DNA from: Nocardia aobensis NBRC 100429 | GTDB lineage: Bacteria; Actinomycetota; Actinomycetes; Mycobacteriales; Mycobacteriaceae | DNA length: 53,408 nt | NCBI RefSeq assembly: GCF_000308375.1 | Contig: NZ_BAFQ01000035.1 | Location: forward strand, 1-53,408 | Reading direction: 5' to 3' | Shown here: piece by piece, positions 1 to 9,238 of the stretch | Numbering within the stretch: position 1 is the first letter of the stretch | How the letters are laid out: each line of letters begins with the position of its first letter | The notes under the pieces: model-generated | Told to the model about the DNA's origin: nothing | The model's database searches: none | What the model saw: only the letters and a program-made list of their open reading frames with translations | Program-made: the position numbers and the translations under genes

Positions 1-429
<429 letters not shown>

Positions 430-432
430 CCC

Positions 433-849
433 GTGCTGATGCCCCGCAAGGTCAAGCACCGCAAGCAGCATCACCCCCGTCGTACCGGTATGGCCAAGGG
501 CGGCACCTCGGTGGCGTTCGGTGACTTCGGCATCCAGGCTCTGGAGCCGGCCTACGTCACCAACCGGCAGATCGAGTCGGCGCGTATCGCGATGACCCGC
601 CACATCCGTCGTGGCGGCAAGATCTGGATCAACATCTACCCGGATCGCCCGCTGACCAAGAAGCCGGCCGAAACCCGCATGGGTTCCGGTAAGGGTTCGC
701 CGGAGTGGTGGGTCGCGAACGTCAAGCCGGGTCGCGTGATGTTCGAGATGTCTTACCCGAACGAGGAGACCGCTCGTGAGGCGCTGCGCCGCGCGATGCA
801 CAAGCTCCCGATGAAGTGCAGGATCGTGACCAGGGAGGAGCAGTTCTGA
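433..849 (+). CDS. rplP: 50S ribosomal protein L16
   Basis: The 138-residue product begins [14 protein letters not shown], the standard L16 N-terminus, and contains [20 protein letters not shown] and the [12 protein letters not shown] motif. L16 sits near the peptidyl-transferase centre and A-site of the large subunit. The start is the GTG at 433 because it gives the family-standard N-terminus; the ATG at 439 would remove two residues. The stop TGA 847-849 overlaps the rpmC ATG by one base, showing translational coupling within the S10 operon. Confidence 0.98.
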   Translation: MLMPRKVKHRKQHHPRRTGMAKGGTSVAFGDFGIQALEPAYVTNRQIESARIAMTRHIRRGGKIWINIYPDRPLTKKPAETRMGSGKGSPEWWVANVKPGRVMFEMSYPNEETAREALRRAMHKLPMKCRIVTREEQF

Positions 850-1088
850 TGGCTACCGGAACTCCGGCCGCAGACCTGCGCGAGCTCAACGAGGACGAGC
901 TCGTCGCCCGCCTGCGTGAATCGAAGGAAGAGCTGTTCAACCTGCGCTTCCAGATGGCGACCGGCCAGTTGCAGAACAACCGGCGCCTGCGTGTGGTTCG
1001 TCACGAGATCGCGCGCATCTACACGGTCATGCGTGAGCGCGAGCTCGGCTTGGCCTCCGGTCCTGAAGGCAAGGGAGACGCCGCATGA
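849..1088 (+). CDS. rpmC: 50S ribosomal protein L29
   Basis: The product has 79 residues with the L29 pattern: [19 protein letters not shown], then [19 protein letters not shown] and a helical [16 protein letters not shown] end. L29 lies at the peptide exit tunnel, where it contributes to the trigger factor and SRP docking site. I chose ATG 849 over the longer in-frame GTG at 816 because it matches family length, and because its overlap with the rplP stop (TGATG) is typical of coupled ribosomal genes. It overlaps rpsQ by 4 bases (ATGA). Confidence 0.97.
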   Translation: MATGTPAADLRELNEDELVARLRESKEELFNLRFQMATGQLQNNRRLRVVRHEIARIYTVMRERELGLASGPEGKGDAA

Positions 1089-1381
1089 GCGACGTAAAGG
1101 GCCCGGCCAAGACGCCGGCCAAGGAGACCGAACGTGGCTCGCGCAAAGTGCGTGTCGGTTACGTCGTCTCCGACAAGATGAACAAGACGATCGTCGTCGA
1201 GCTGGAAGACCGTAACCGGCACCCGCTCTACGGCAAGATCATCCGCACCACCTCGAAGGTGAAGGCGCACGACGAGAACGAGATCGCCGGTGTCGGCGAC
1301 CGCGTGCAGCTGATGGAGACCCGTCCGCTGTCGGCCACCAAGCGGTGGCGGCTGGTGGAGGTCCTGGAGAAGGCGAAGTAG
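1085..1381 (+). CDS. rpsQ: 30S ribosomal protein S17
   Basis: The 98-residue product carries the S17 core: [20 protein letters not shown], then [19 protein letters not shown] and [21 protein letters not shown]17 is an early-assembling 16S rRNA-binding protein of the small subunit. An N-terminal extension of about 17 Lys/Ala/Pro-rich residues precedes the conserved part, as in other actinobacteria. It is the last gene of the S10 operon here: a strong hairpin follows 43 bases downstream and the next gene is unrelated. The spc operon genes (rplN and onwards) do not appear in the following 52 kb. Confidence 0.98.
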   Translation: MSDVKGPAKTPAKETERGSRKVRVGYVVSDKMNKTIVVELEDRNRHPLYGKIIRTTSKVKAHDENEIAGVGDRVQLMETRPLSATKRWRLVEVLEKAK

Positions 1382-1423
1382 CAAGACTCCTTCTTCTCCG
1401 GCCTCGGCTGTGTAGTCGAAATA

Positions 1424-1460
1424 CGAAGGCCCGCTTCCCGAACCGGGAAGCGGGCCTTCG
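1424..1460 (+). terminator. Hairpin terminator after rpsQ
   Basis: A perfect 17-bp stem (1424-1440 pairing with 1444-1460) encloses a 3-base loop, and its arms begin CGAAGGCCCGC. There is no U-run, which is usual for actinobacterial terminators. It lies 43 bp past the rpsQ stop and probably ends the S10 operon transcript. Confidence 0.85.
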
Positions 1461-1580
1461 TGCATCCGAGGCCGGGCATTCCGCTTGCGGCTTCGCCGGA
1501 CCGGCAGCTCGTTCGTACGCGACGGGTCTGCCACGACCACACCGGCCGGCGAGTGTCCGCTGCGTTCGTATGATCGTCGG

Positions 1581-2240
1581 ATGCGGATTCCCGAGCGTAT
1601 TCGACCAGATGTCCGCACCCTGTGGGAGTACAACCTCATGGGGCATGAGGTGCGGCCGGTGGATGTGGGGATCGGGCTGGGGAGTCACGACATCGGGGTG
1701 GCGGTGTATGCGGTCGAGTTGTTTCGGCGGGGGATCTTTTCGACGGTCGTGTTCAGTGGCGCCAACGCGCCCACGACGGTGGCCGAGTTTCCGGACGGGG
1801 AAGCGGTTCACTATCGGGAACACGCTGTCGCGCAGGGGATTCCGGACGACGCTGTCCTGGTCGAGCCGCGCGCCACGAATACCGCTGAGAACATCGACCT
1901 TTCGCGTGCGTTGCTGCGCGACTCAGGTCGCGTCGTGCGGTCGGTTCTGCTGATCTGCCGGCCGTATCAACAGCGGCGCAGTTATGCGACCTGCCGGAAG
2001 CGCTGGCCGGAGGTCGAGGTGGTGTGCGGATCGCTGCCGGAGTCGCTGGACGACTATGTGGCGCGGATCGGCGATGCGGAGCGGGTCGTCACGATGCTGG
2101 TGGGGGATACGCAACGGGTGTGGCGGTATGCGGCCGAGGGATGGGCGATCGAACAGGATGTTCCGGACGCGGTTCGCGTCGCGTACGAGCGGCTGGTGGC
2201 GGCCGGCTTCACCGGACGTCTGCTGCCACCGCGCGGATAA
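1581..2240 (+). CDS. YdcF/SanA-like DUF218 family protein
   Basis: The 219-residue product matches the DUF218 (YdcF/ElyC/SanA) fold. It has an early GLGSHDIGVAVYAVELF segment, a central VFSGANAPTT strand-loop, and the LVEPRATNTAENIDLSRALL helix that carries the family's Asn-Thr-x-Glu-Asn signature. Members are linked to envelope or cofactor metabolism and YdcF binds S-adenosylmethionine, but the substrate here is unknown. I see no signal peptide or membrane helix, so it should be cytoplasmic. An in-frame TTG at 1485 gives a longer form, but ATG 1581 gives the family-like N-terminus. The gene is monocistronic between the S10 hairpin and the monooxygenase gene. Confidence 0.8.
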   Translation: MRIPERIRPDVRTLWEYNLMGHEVRPVDVGIGLGSHDIGVAVYAVELFRRGIFSTVVFSGANAPTTVAEFPDGEAVHYREHAVAQGIPDDAVLVEPRATNTAENIDLSRALLRDSGRVVRSVLLICRPYQQRRSYATCRKRWPEVEVVCGSLPESLDDYVARIGDAERVVTMLVGDTQRVWRYAAEGWAIEQDVPDAVRVAYERLVAAGFTGRLLPPRG

Positions 2241-2416
2241 CCGGCCGGCCGCGGGAGGCCGTCGATCGGGACATACCCACCGACGGTGATTGACTGGGCT
2301 GCCCACACCCGAGAATCGGTAGATTGGTCGCGTCCTCCGGACATCGTCGGGAGGAACGAGAAGGTGTGGGGTGTAGGGAATTTCGATTCGCTGCGACTAC
2401 CGGCGGGAGAGCGGTG

Positions 2417-3733
2417 ATGCGGGTTGTGATCGCGGGCGCAGGGATCGCCGGGCTGACCGCGGCGGCCTGTCTGCACCGGGTGGGCATCGACGCGGTGGTG
2501 TTCGATGCGGTGACCGAACTGCGTCCCCTCGGTGTCGGGATCAATCTCTTGCCCCATGCGGTGCGGGAACTGGTCGAGCTGGGAATCGGTGCGGCCCTGT
2601 CCGATTGCGCGATCGCGACGTCGCGAACGCTGCACCTGGATCGGTTCGGGAATCGAATCTGGAGTGAGGCACGCGGATTGGCCGCCGGTCAGCGCTGGCC
2701 GCAGTATGCGGTCCATCGCGGCGAATTGCAGGAGTTGCTCGTGGAGCTGGTGCGTGCCCGGCTGGGAGCGGACGCCGTGCGTGAAGGGCTGGCGCTGCAC
2801 TCGTTCACCGAGGACGCCGATGGGGTGCGCTGCCGCTTCCGCGACCGGTCCGCGGGCCACTTCGTCGAGGAGACCGCGGATGTATTGATCGGTGCCGACG
2901 GTCTGCATTCGGCCGTCCGCGCGCAATTGCACCCGGCCGAGGGACCTCCGCTGTGGAACGGCATTCGAATGTGGCGGGGCGTCAGTGAGATTCGGCCTTT
3001 CCTGGACGGCCGGACGATGGTGGTCGCGGGTTCCAACCACGCCGCGAAATTCGTCATGTACCCGATTTCCGGCGCCGCGCATCGTCGGGGCAGTTCGCTG
3101 GTGAACTGGGTTGCCGAAGTGCGCGTGCCCGATACGGCGGCGCAGAGCCCGGACTGGAATCGCGCCGGGCGGCTGGCGGATGTGCTCCCGCACTACGACG
3201 GTTGGCACCTTGCCGGTGTCGACGTTTCCGGCTTGCTGCGCGCCGCCGCCGAAGTGCTCGAGTATCCGATGGTCGACCGAGACCCGTTGCCGCACTGGGG
3301 GACCGGACGCGTCACGATAATGGGCGATGCCGCCCATCCGATGTATCCGGTCGGCTCCAACGGCGGCTCGCAAGCCATTCTCGATGCCGGCGTTCTGGCG
3401 TCCGAACTCGCGGCGGCCGCCGATCCGATCTCCGGGCTGGCGCGCTACGAGCAGGTCCGGCGGAAGGCGGTCAACGCCATCGTGCTGGCGAACCGTGATA
3501 TGCCGATGGACCGGGTGCTGCACGCGGTGGCGCAACGGGCGCCGCTCGGCTTCGATCGGATCGAGGAGGTGCTCACCGCGGCCGAACTCGCCGGCCTTGC
3601 CGAGGCGTACCGCCATGCCAGTGCTGCTGTTCCCGTCGACCTCGCATCGGACGCGGTCGCGGCGGAAGCCACGACCTATGCCGCCGGTGCCTCGGCGGAC
3701 GACGGCCGTCCGTACGACTCAGGGACGCGGTGA
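2417..3733 (+). CDS. FAD-dependent aromatic-ring monooxygenase
   Basis: The 438-residue product is a group A flavoprotein monooxygenase (UbiH/PhzS/salicylate hydroxylase type). Residues 1-30 hold the FAD dinucleotide fold VVIAGAGIAGLTAAACL. A DVLIGADGLHSAVR motif is the DG motif, and RVTIMGDAAHPMYPVGSNGG near residue 300 is the GD motif binding the FAD ribityl chain. Such enzymes hydroxylate aromatic rings using NAD(P)H and O2; the substrate cannot be told from sequence. ATG 2417 is preceded by GGGAGAG, a good ribosome-binding site, and begins directly at the Rossmann strand, so I prefer it to the in-frame GTG at 2324. The 3' end overlaps the convergent acyltransferase gene by 58 bp. Confidence 0.88.
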   Translation: MRVVIAGAGIAGLTAAACLHRVGIDAVVFDAVTELRPLGVGINLLPHAVRELVELGIGAALSDCAIATSRTLHLDRFGNRIWSEARGLAAGQRWPQYAVHRGELQELLVELVRARLGADAVREGLALHSFTEDADGVRCRFRDRSAGHFVEETADVLIGADGLHSAVRAQLHPAEGPPLWNGIRMWRGVSEIRPFLDGRTMVVAGSNHAAKFVMYPISGAAHRRGSSLVNWVAEVRVPDTAAQSPDWNRAGRLADVLPHYDGWHLAGVDVSGLLRAAAEVLEYPMVDRDPLPHWGTGRVTIMGDAAHPMYPVGSNGGSQAILDAGVLASELAAAADPISGLARYEQVRRKAVNAIVLANRDMPMDRVLHAVAQRAPLGFDRIEEVLTAAELAGLAEAYRHASAAVPVDLASDAVAAEATTYAAGASADDGRPYDSGTR

Positions 3734-4980
3734 CCGGTCTCGAACGCCGTCGCGCGCTGCGGCGCTGTCGAGCCCAGCGACCGCAATCGACGTCCGAGCG
3801 GGGTGGCTCCCTCGATCCGGGGCCGGCCGGTGAGGTAGATACTGCCGGGCGCGTGGCGCACCACGCCGACGATCGCGAGGGTCACCGCCAGGACCGCGAC
3901 GAACAACAGCGCCGTCGCGCCCACGGCGCCGACCGCGTCGTGCAGCCGCGGGTAGAGGGGGATCAGCAGTTCCAGCACGATCGGATGCATCAGGAAGACC
4001 GCGAACGAGCGATCGGCGCCGTAGCGCGAGATGCGGCCGACGACGCGGTACTTCGGACGCAGCCAGGACCACCACGTACTCACGGTGTAGAGGCCGACGA
4101 TCAGCGCGACGAAATAGACGGCCATGTACGGGTTGAAGACGTTGTCGGCCTGCCACGGCGTGGTTCCGCCCGCGACGGCGTGCTGATAGCACCACTCGGC
4201 GCCCGCCGCCACGAGGACAGTGCCGAGGATCAGCAGCGGGCCGAAGCGGCGCACGGCCCGGTCGACGGTGCCGATATGCCAGGCGGCGACCGCGCCGAAC
4301 AGGATGTAGAACTGGTACGGCAGTACCGTCACATAGAGGTGGTCCCACAGCTGCCCCGGCATACCGGTGAGCGTCGGCGGATGCGTGAGCGCCCCCAGCA
4401 TGCCCGCTTGGACGAGCGCACTCGTCGCGAGCACCCACCGGTGGTGGCCGGCCGACCAGCGGACGAACCGGAGCAACAGCGGGAAGAGCAGATAGATCTG
4501 CATCGAGACCAGCAGGAAGTACAGCTGATACCAGGCCTCTCCGGTCACGAGTTCGACCGCCAACCGGCGTACCGCTCCCGCCGCGGACTCCTGATGAATA
4601 CCGGCGACCACCGAATAGCCCCAGTAGAACACCGACCAGAGGACGTAGGGGATGCCGACGAGGGCGAAGCGGCGGCGCCAGAAATGCGGCGCGTCGAAGG
4701 ACCGGTCGGCGTACTGGTAGATCAGCACGAATCCGGTCAGCGTGAAGAAGGCCTCGCGGGGAAAGTGCAGCAGCACCATGGCCCCGTTCGCCGACACATT
4801 GTTCGGATCACTGGATCTGTCGATCACGTGTACGGCGATCACACTGGCGAAGGTCAGGATCCGGAACAGGTTGACCTGATGCAGATAGGGCCGCGACGGC
4901 CGGGGTTGTGCGGCCTCTCCGGATTCGGTCGTGACGGAGGTGGGCGTACCGCGGACCGAGGTCGCAATCGCCGTACTCAT
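3676..4980 (-). CDS. Acyltransferase 3 family membrane protein
   Basis: The product has about 434 residues and roughly ten hydrophobic segments. It begins with the OafA-type opening LHQVNLFRILTFASVIAVHV, whose His pairs with the later PREAFFTLTGFVLIYQY segment. These are marks of the acyltransferase-3 family, which moves acyl groups onto sugars, peptidoglycan or lipids at the inner membrane. The start is uncertain: ATG 4980 gives a short cytoplasmic leader, while ATG 5091 would add 37 polar residues. The last 50 residues are Arg/Pro-rich and lie over the end of the convergent monooxygenase gene. The acceptor is not predictable. Confidence 0.82.
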   Translation of the reverse strand: MSTAIATSVRGTPTSVTTESGEAAQPRPSRPYLHQVNLFRILTFASVIAVHVIDRSSDPNNVSANGAMVLLHFPREAFFTLTGFVLIYQYADRSFDAPHFWRRRFALVGIPYVLWSVFYWGYSVVAGIHQESAAGAVRRLAVELVTGEAWYQLYFLLVSMQIYLLFPLLLRFVRWSAGHHRWVLATSALVQAGMLGALTHPPTLTGMPGQLWDHLYVTVLPYQFYILFGAVAAWHIGTVDRAVRRFGPLLILGTVLVAAGAEWCYQHAVAGGTTPWQADNVFNPYMAVYFVALIVGLYTVSTWWSWLRPKYRVVGRISRYGADRSFAVFLMHPIVLELLIPLYPRLHDAVGAVGATALLFVAVLAVTLAIVGVVRHAPGSIYLTGRPRIEGATPLGRRLRSLGSTAPQRATAFETGHRVPESYGRPSSAEAPAA

Positions 4981-5173
4981 CGTGCCGTGATCCGTGGGCA
5001 GGAGCACCGTCCGTCGCGCAAGGTCGCCGACGAATGCGCTCGCGGAAAGGTCTCGATCATCTGCTTCCTCGAGTCGGTCGTCGCACTCCATGATTACGAC
5101 CGAGCCTGTGAGGTTCCTTATCGGGCCCTTCGAGGCGCCTGAACCGCCTGGTAGCGGCGTTGCGAATCGGCGC

Positions 5174-7204
5174 TCAGCCGCCGACCGCCACGGGCATGCT
5201 GATGCGGCGCGCCGCCTCCAGTATTCCCAGTATCCGGGAGCCCGGCAGGCCGATGGCGGCGCCGATCGCGGCGGGGGTCCACGATTCGTCGGTGAGGGTG
5301 AGGATTTCGGCGAGCTGGTCGACCGAGAGCTTGGACAGGCCGCGGCGGCGGATTTCGTGTGCCACCGACCGGATGGCTACCTCGCCGGCCTCGTCCTCCG
5401 CCGAACCGACAGCTAAGGCATCGACAGCGACGGAATCCACAGCGACGGATTCGATATCGGCGAATTCGGCCTCGTCCGTGTCTTCGATGGGGGTGAGGTC
5501 GGCGGGTTCGTCCGTCGGCGTCGTGCGGTCGAGTTCGGCGGCGGCCGCAACGGGTCGCGGCGCTTCGGCGACCGGCTCGCCCAGGACCAACTGCACGGCG
5601 TCGTCCACCGCTCGCCGCGTGCGCGTCCTGCGCGGTTCGTCGGAGACGATCCGGAGCCCGGCACCGTGCGATCCCGACCGCTCATCGGTGCGCACGGGCT
5701 CCTCCGCCTCCGTGACTTCCGTTGGCGCCCCGGCATTTACCGACGGCTCGTCGGCCTTGCCGGTTGCCCCGTCGGCGGAGCCGTCTGTGATTGTCGCGTC
5801 GGCGGATTCATTGGTCGCTGTCGCGGCGGTAGGGGCGTCGGTCGCTGTCGCGTCGGTGACCACCTCGTCTGCGGCGTCTTCCGCGGTCGCGATGGCAGGT
5901 GCAGGGGACGGTGCGGCCGAATCCCGGGACGACGCCATCGCAGCGGAGTCGGTCGCGGGAGAGTCGACGGTCGGCGAATCCGCGGGAGTCGGCGCGCCCA
6001 CTTCGCCGGATGCCGGAACCGGTGATTCGAACAGCACCGGAACGGCCGGTGCGGTGCGCGCGGCGGACTGCGGCGGTGCGGACACCGGTTCGGACGCTGT
6101 CCGGGCCGCGTCCACCGTGGGCCGGCGACTTTCCACCGCGTCCGCGAGCAGCAGCGAGGCATCCCACCCCGCCACCGAAACCGGTTGCGGCGCAGTGGTC
6201 GACGGGAGCTGTGGATAACTGGGGAATTCCGCGGTCCCGGCGGATTCGGGCAGTGGACGCGCCTCCGCCCAGTCCGGAAGGTCGTCGCCGCGGTAGCTCG
6301 GGCGGTACCCGGTCGGCGGCAGATCGGAGTCGATGTCCTCCATCGGTATGTCGTCGATGAGCTGGGCGTAGCGCGCGGAAACCCAGGCGTGCAACCAGAT
6401 CACGACGCCCACCATGACGGGGGCGACGGCGGCCTCGGCGGCGCGCGCCGGTGCGCCCGCGACCAGATGTGGGCCGGCGTTGAGGGCGATGGTGACGCCG
6501 AGCAGCGCGGTTTCCAGGAAGACGACCTTGCCGCGGTCGATATCGCGGCCCCACCGGGCGGCGGTGGTGGCGACCACCATGATGGTGATGATCGGGATCG
6601 AGATCATCGCCTCGAAGCCGTAACTGAGCCAGTACAGCGGATCCGACATGTCGCCGCTGGGCACGAGGTTGTGCTGGACGTTCACCCCCGCCCACACCAT
6701 GCCGAGGACGACGACGCCGATCAGTGCCCGCGAGGACCATTCGGCGCGGCGGAACAGTTGCGCCAGGCGCGCATCGGGATTCGACACCCGCATGCGCGCC
6801 GCGCGGGCCCGCCGGTGCCAGCGGGCGTCCGCGTCGTCGGCCCGGCGCAGGGCGAGAGCGACGCGGCGATCACGCTTCTCGGCCGACATCTGGGCCGTCA
6901 CCGCGCGCTTGCGCTGCCGGCGGCGCTGGGTGCGAATCCATTCGGCGAGATCGCGTTCGGCGGCGATCTCCCGATCGGACAGTTCGGCGAACAACGCCGG
7001 GTCCGCCTGCAGGGGCAGCTTGTCCCGCGCGGTCGCCACCCGCCGGGCGAGCGCGTCGAGCTCCGCCTGCGGGGAGTGCTCGGTGGCGCCCCGGCGCCGG
7101 GCGGCCTTCGGCGTGGCCGAGGGGAGTGCGGCGCCGTGGGTCGGAGGGTGCGCGGAGTCCGCCGGAGGGACGGCGGTCGTGGTGGTCGACTGCTCGTCGA
7201 GCAT
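5174..7204 (-). CDS. DUF2637 domain membrane protein with acidic linker and C-terminal HTH-like end
   Basis: The 676-residue product has a charged, coiled N-terminus (residues 40-150, Arg/Ala/Glu-rich) and then four hydrophobic segments at about 160-300 (ALIGVVVLGMVWAG, FEAMISIPIITIMVV, LETALLGVTIALNAG, VMVGVVIWLHAWV). This is the DUF2637/SpdB-like arrangement, common in plasmid-transfer proteins and in chromosomal Nocardia and Rhodococcus proteins. Residues 330-600 are a low-complexity Ala/Thr/Asp/Glu/Pro linker with SVAVDSVAVDALAV repeats. The final 60 residues (KLSVDQLAEIL, WTPAAIGAAIGLPGSRILGILEAA) resemble a winged-helix DNA-reading module. A membrane-anchored DNA-binding role is inferred only. 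ATG 7204 is followed by an MLDEQS start. A LexA-like box lies 53 bp upstream. Confidence 0.72.
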   Translation of the reverse strand: MLDEQSTTTTAVPPADSAHPPTHGAALPSATPKAARRRGATEHSPQAELDALARRVATARDKLPLQADPALFAELSDREIAAERDLAEWIRTQRRRQRKRAVTAQMSAEKRDRRVALALRRADDADARWHRRARAARMRVSNPDARLAQLFRRAEWSSRALIGVVVLGMVWAGVNVQHNLVPSGDMSDPLYWLSYGFEAMISIPIITIMVVATTAARWGRDIDRGKVVFLETALLGVTIALNAGPHLVAGAPARAAEAAVAPVMVGVVIWLHAWVSARYAQLIDDIPMEDIDSDLPPTGYRPSYRGDDLPDWAEARPLPESAGTAEFPSYPQLPSTTAPQPVSVAGWDASLLLADAVESRRPTVDAARTASEPVSAPPQSAARTAPAVPVLFESPVPASGEVGAPTPADSPTVDSPATDSAAMASSRDSAAPSPAPAIATAEDAADEVVTDATATDAPTAATATNESADATITDGSADGATGKADEPSVNAGAPTEVTEAEEPVRTDERSGSHGAGLRIVSDEPRRTRTRRAVDDAVQLVLGEPVAEAPRPVAAAAELDRTTPTDEPADLTPIEDTDEAEFADIESVAVDSVAVDALAVGSAEDEAGEVAIRSVAHEIRRRGLSKLSVDQLAEILTLTDESWTPAAIGAAIGLPGSRILGILEAARRISMPVAVGG

Positions 7205-7256
7205 GGCGTGCCTTTCCCGGCAGCAGCCGCGCTACCGAGGTCGATTACCCGAGTAC

Positions 7257-7272
7257 TCGAACATATGTGTGA
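7257..7272. promoter_or_regulatory. Possible LexA/SOS-like box
   Basis: The sequence TCGAACATATGTGTGA matches the actinobacterial SOS box TCGAAC-N4-GTTCGA at 10 of its 12 specific positions. It sits 53 bp upstream of the DUF2637 gene start, within promoter distance. The left half is perfect and the right half is imperfect, so real LexA control is only possible. Confidence 0.35.
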
Positions 7273-7397
7273 TCGAAGTGAGAGAGTAATCGCGGACCAT
7301 CGGCGCGGTCAACGCTTTCACCGAACATCAGTTCGGGTGAATATGCAAATGGGCTGCTCGGCCCGGCGATTCCGAATTGCGCTGCGACAGCGGAATT

Positions 7398-8156
7398 TCA
7401 GTGCACCGCGGTATGCCAGACAATGGCCGCCGCGAGCGCGCCCGCCCCGTTGAGCGACCAGTGCAGTGCGATCGGCGCGAGCAGGCTTCCGCTGCGCCGG
7501 CGCAACCAGGTGAAAATCACACCGGCGGCCGCGGTGGCCAGGACGGCCAGTGCGATTCCGGCGATCTGCCCGCCCACACCACCGCCGAGCAGTGTGCTCA
7601 AACCGCGGTTCCCGCTGGTCAAGCCGAGTGACGAGGCGATATGCCAGCAGCCGAAAAGCAGTGACCCGACGATGAATACACCGCGTGCGCCGGTCGCTCG
7701 ATCCAGTGCGCCGTGCAGGACGCCGCGGAAGGCGAGTTCCTCCGGGATCACCGTCTGCAGCGGGATGACGATCATGGAGGCGATCAATGCCCCGGACAGG
7801 GTCGCATATCGATTCGCGAGAAAGAACGGCCGCGTAATCGGCAGCAGTGCGCCGATCACCACCGCGCCCACGACAATCGCGACCGCGCCGAGCGCATAGA
7901 GCGTTCCGCGTCGCCACTGCCGTGGCGAAAGTCCCAATTCCGCCCAGCCGAGCCCGCGTCGCCGCATCAACAGCACGAGAATCACCGCGGCCGCCGGAAC
8001 GGTCGCGATATTCGCCCATTGCGAGGTGAAATGCGCGATGAGATTCGTACCGGCGAGCACCGCCACCACGACGGCTACGTCGAGGTAAGCGTGTAACCGT
8101 CGCCCCGGGCCGACCGGGGCCGAGGACTGCGCAACCCCGTTATCGTTTCGAGACAT
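7398..8156 (-). CDS. CPBP family intramembrane glutamic protease
   Basis: The 252-residue product has about eight hydrophobic segments and the CPBP (CAAX protease and bacteriocin-processing) motifs. These are VIPEELAFRGVLHGAL, supplying the catalytic EExxxR pair near residue 150, then LLFGCWHI (FxxxH) and LAPIALHWSLNGAG (HxxxN/B). Family members are membrane-embedded glutamate peptidases related to Rce1 and are often involved in peptide maturation or self-immunity; the target is unknown. I chose ATG 8156, the methionine of MSRNDN, because the upstream in-frame sequence is Arg/Pro-rich shadow coding. It lies 104 bp downstream of the pseudouridine synthase gene on the same strand. Confidence 0.88.
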   Translation of the reverse strand: MSRNDNGVAQSSAPVGPGRRLHAYLDVAVVVAVLAGTNLIAHFTSQWANIATVPAAAVILVLLMRRRGLGWAELGLSPRQWRRGTLYALGAVAIVVGAVVIGALLPITRPFFLANRYATLSGALIASMIVIPLQTVIPEELAFRGVLHGALDRATGARGVFIVGSLLFGCWHIASSLGLTSGNRGLSTLLGGGVGGQIAGIALAVLATAAAGVIFTWLRRRSGSLLAPIALHWSLNGAGALAAAIVWHTAVH

Positions 8157-8260
8157 CGTCGCCAGTCTACGTTCATCCGGGCGGGCGTGCCGTGTTCGGC
8201 GGGTCACGATCGACGCGTCGGACGCCGGTGTCGCGGCTCGCGGGCGAACGACCATTCGCG

Positions 8261-9202
8261 CTATCCGGTCGGTTCGCCGCTCCAGCCCGCGTAATCGGTC
8301 CATGCCCGCAGGGTGCGCGTGGTCTCGAATACCCGCTCGGCCCCGCTGATCGGGTCGGTGAAGGCGAGTCGCGCGGCCAGCAGTTGCAGCGGCCGGGTGA
8401 AATCGTCCACGGGGCGATCGGTGAGGTGGGGATAGAAGTCGTCGCCGAGGATCGGCACCCCGAGCCCGTTCATGTGCAGTCGCAGCTGATGGGTGCGGCC
8501 GGTGTGCGGGCTCAGCCGGTAGCGGCCGAGGCCGTCGCGGTGGTCGATCAGCTCGATCAGCGTTTCGGCGTTGGGTTCGCCCTCGACCTCGAAGGCGCGA
8601 AGGATCGTGCGCTCCTTGACGATACGGCTGCGCACCGTGCGGGGCAGAGCCAGTTCGGGATCGTAGGGCGCGATCGCCTCGTACTGTTTGTGCACCCGGC
8701 GCTTGTGGAACAGGGTCTGATACGCCCCGCGCCGCGCCGGATCGACCACGAACAGGATCAGTCCGGCCGTGGTCCGGTCCAGCCGGTGCGCCGGCACCAG
8801 ATCCGGGAGGTCCAGGTCGCGCCGCAACCGGACGAGTGCGGTCTCGAGGATGTGCTGTCCGCGCGGAATCGTGGACAGGAAGTGTGGTTTGTCGACCACC
8901 AGCAGATGGTCGTCGCGATGCACCACGGTGACGTCGAAGGGCACCGGTGTCTCGTTCGGCAGATCGCGGTGGAACCACACCGCGCCCCCGGGGACATAGG
9001 GCGCGTCCGGCTCGATCGGACCGTCGAGGTCGACGATGTCACCGCCGGCGAGCATCTCGTCGATGCGCGCGGCGGGGACCCGGGGGAGCCGATGGACCAG
9101 ATGGTCGCGAATCGTCGCCCAGGTTCCGTCTTCGGGTAACCGCAGCCGCGCCGGATCGAGTCCGTGGCGCTTGGGCAGCGGCGGCTGTTGCCGGCGTCGC
9201 AC
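8261..9202 (-). CDS. RluA-family pseudouridine synthase
   Basis: The 313-residue product has an S4-like RNA-binding region (residues 30-80, ending in WFHRDLPNE) and then the RluA catalytic domain beginning VVHRDDHLLVVDKP. The catalytic aspartate is in HRLDRTTAGLILFV around residue 145. Later motifs are RYRLSPHTGRTHQLRLHM and GVPILGDDFY, both conserved in the family. It isomerises uridine to pseudouridine in 23S rRNA or tRNA; the exact site is not predictable. The S4-like region plus the PHTGRTHQLR pattern resembles RluA/RluC-group proteins common in actinobacteria. Its stop lies 104 bp before the CPBP gene. Confidence 0.92.
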   Translation of the reverse strand: MRRRQQPPLPKRHGLDPARLRLPEDGTWATIRDHLVHRLPRVPAARIDEMLAGGDIVDLDGPIEPDAPYVPGGAVWFHRDLPNETPVPFDVTVVHRDDHLLVVDKPHFLSTIPRGQHILETALVRLRRDLDLPDLVPAHRLDRTTAGLILFVVDPARRGAYQTLFHKRRVHKQYEAIAPYDPELALPRTVRSRIVKERTILRAFEVEGEPNAETLIELIDHRDGLGRYRLSPHTGRTHQLRLHMNGLGVPILGDDFYPHLTDRPVDDFTRPLQLLAARLAFTDPISGAERVFETTRTLRAWTDYAGWSGEPTG

Positions 9203-9238
9203 GTAACGACCCTAACGACAGCGCCGCGGTGCCCCGGA

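Noticed and set aside
2054..3616. Minus-strand frame of 520 codons over the monooxygenase gene
   Set aside because: The plus-strand product has full FAD motifs, so the opposite frame is non-coding.
3730..5142. Plus-strand 470-codon frame opposite the acyltransferase gene
   Set aside because: It has no hydrophobic or catalytic pattern, and the minus-strand product matches the acyltransferase-3 family.
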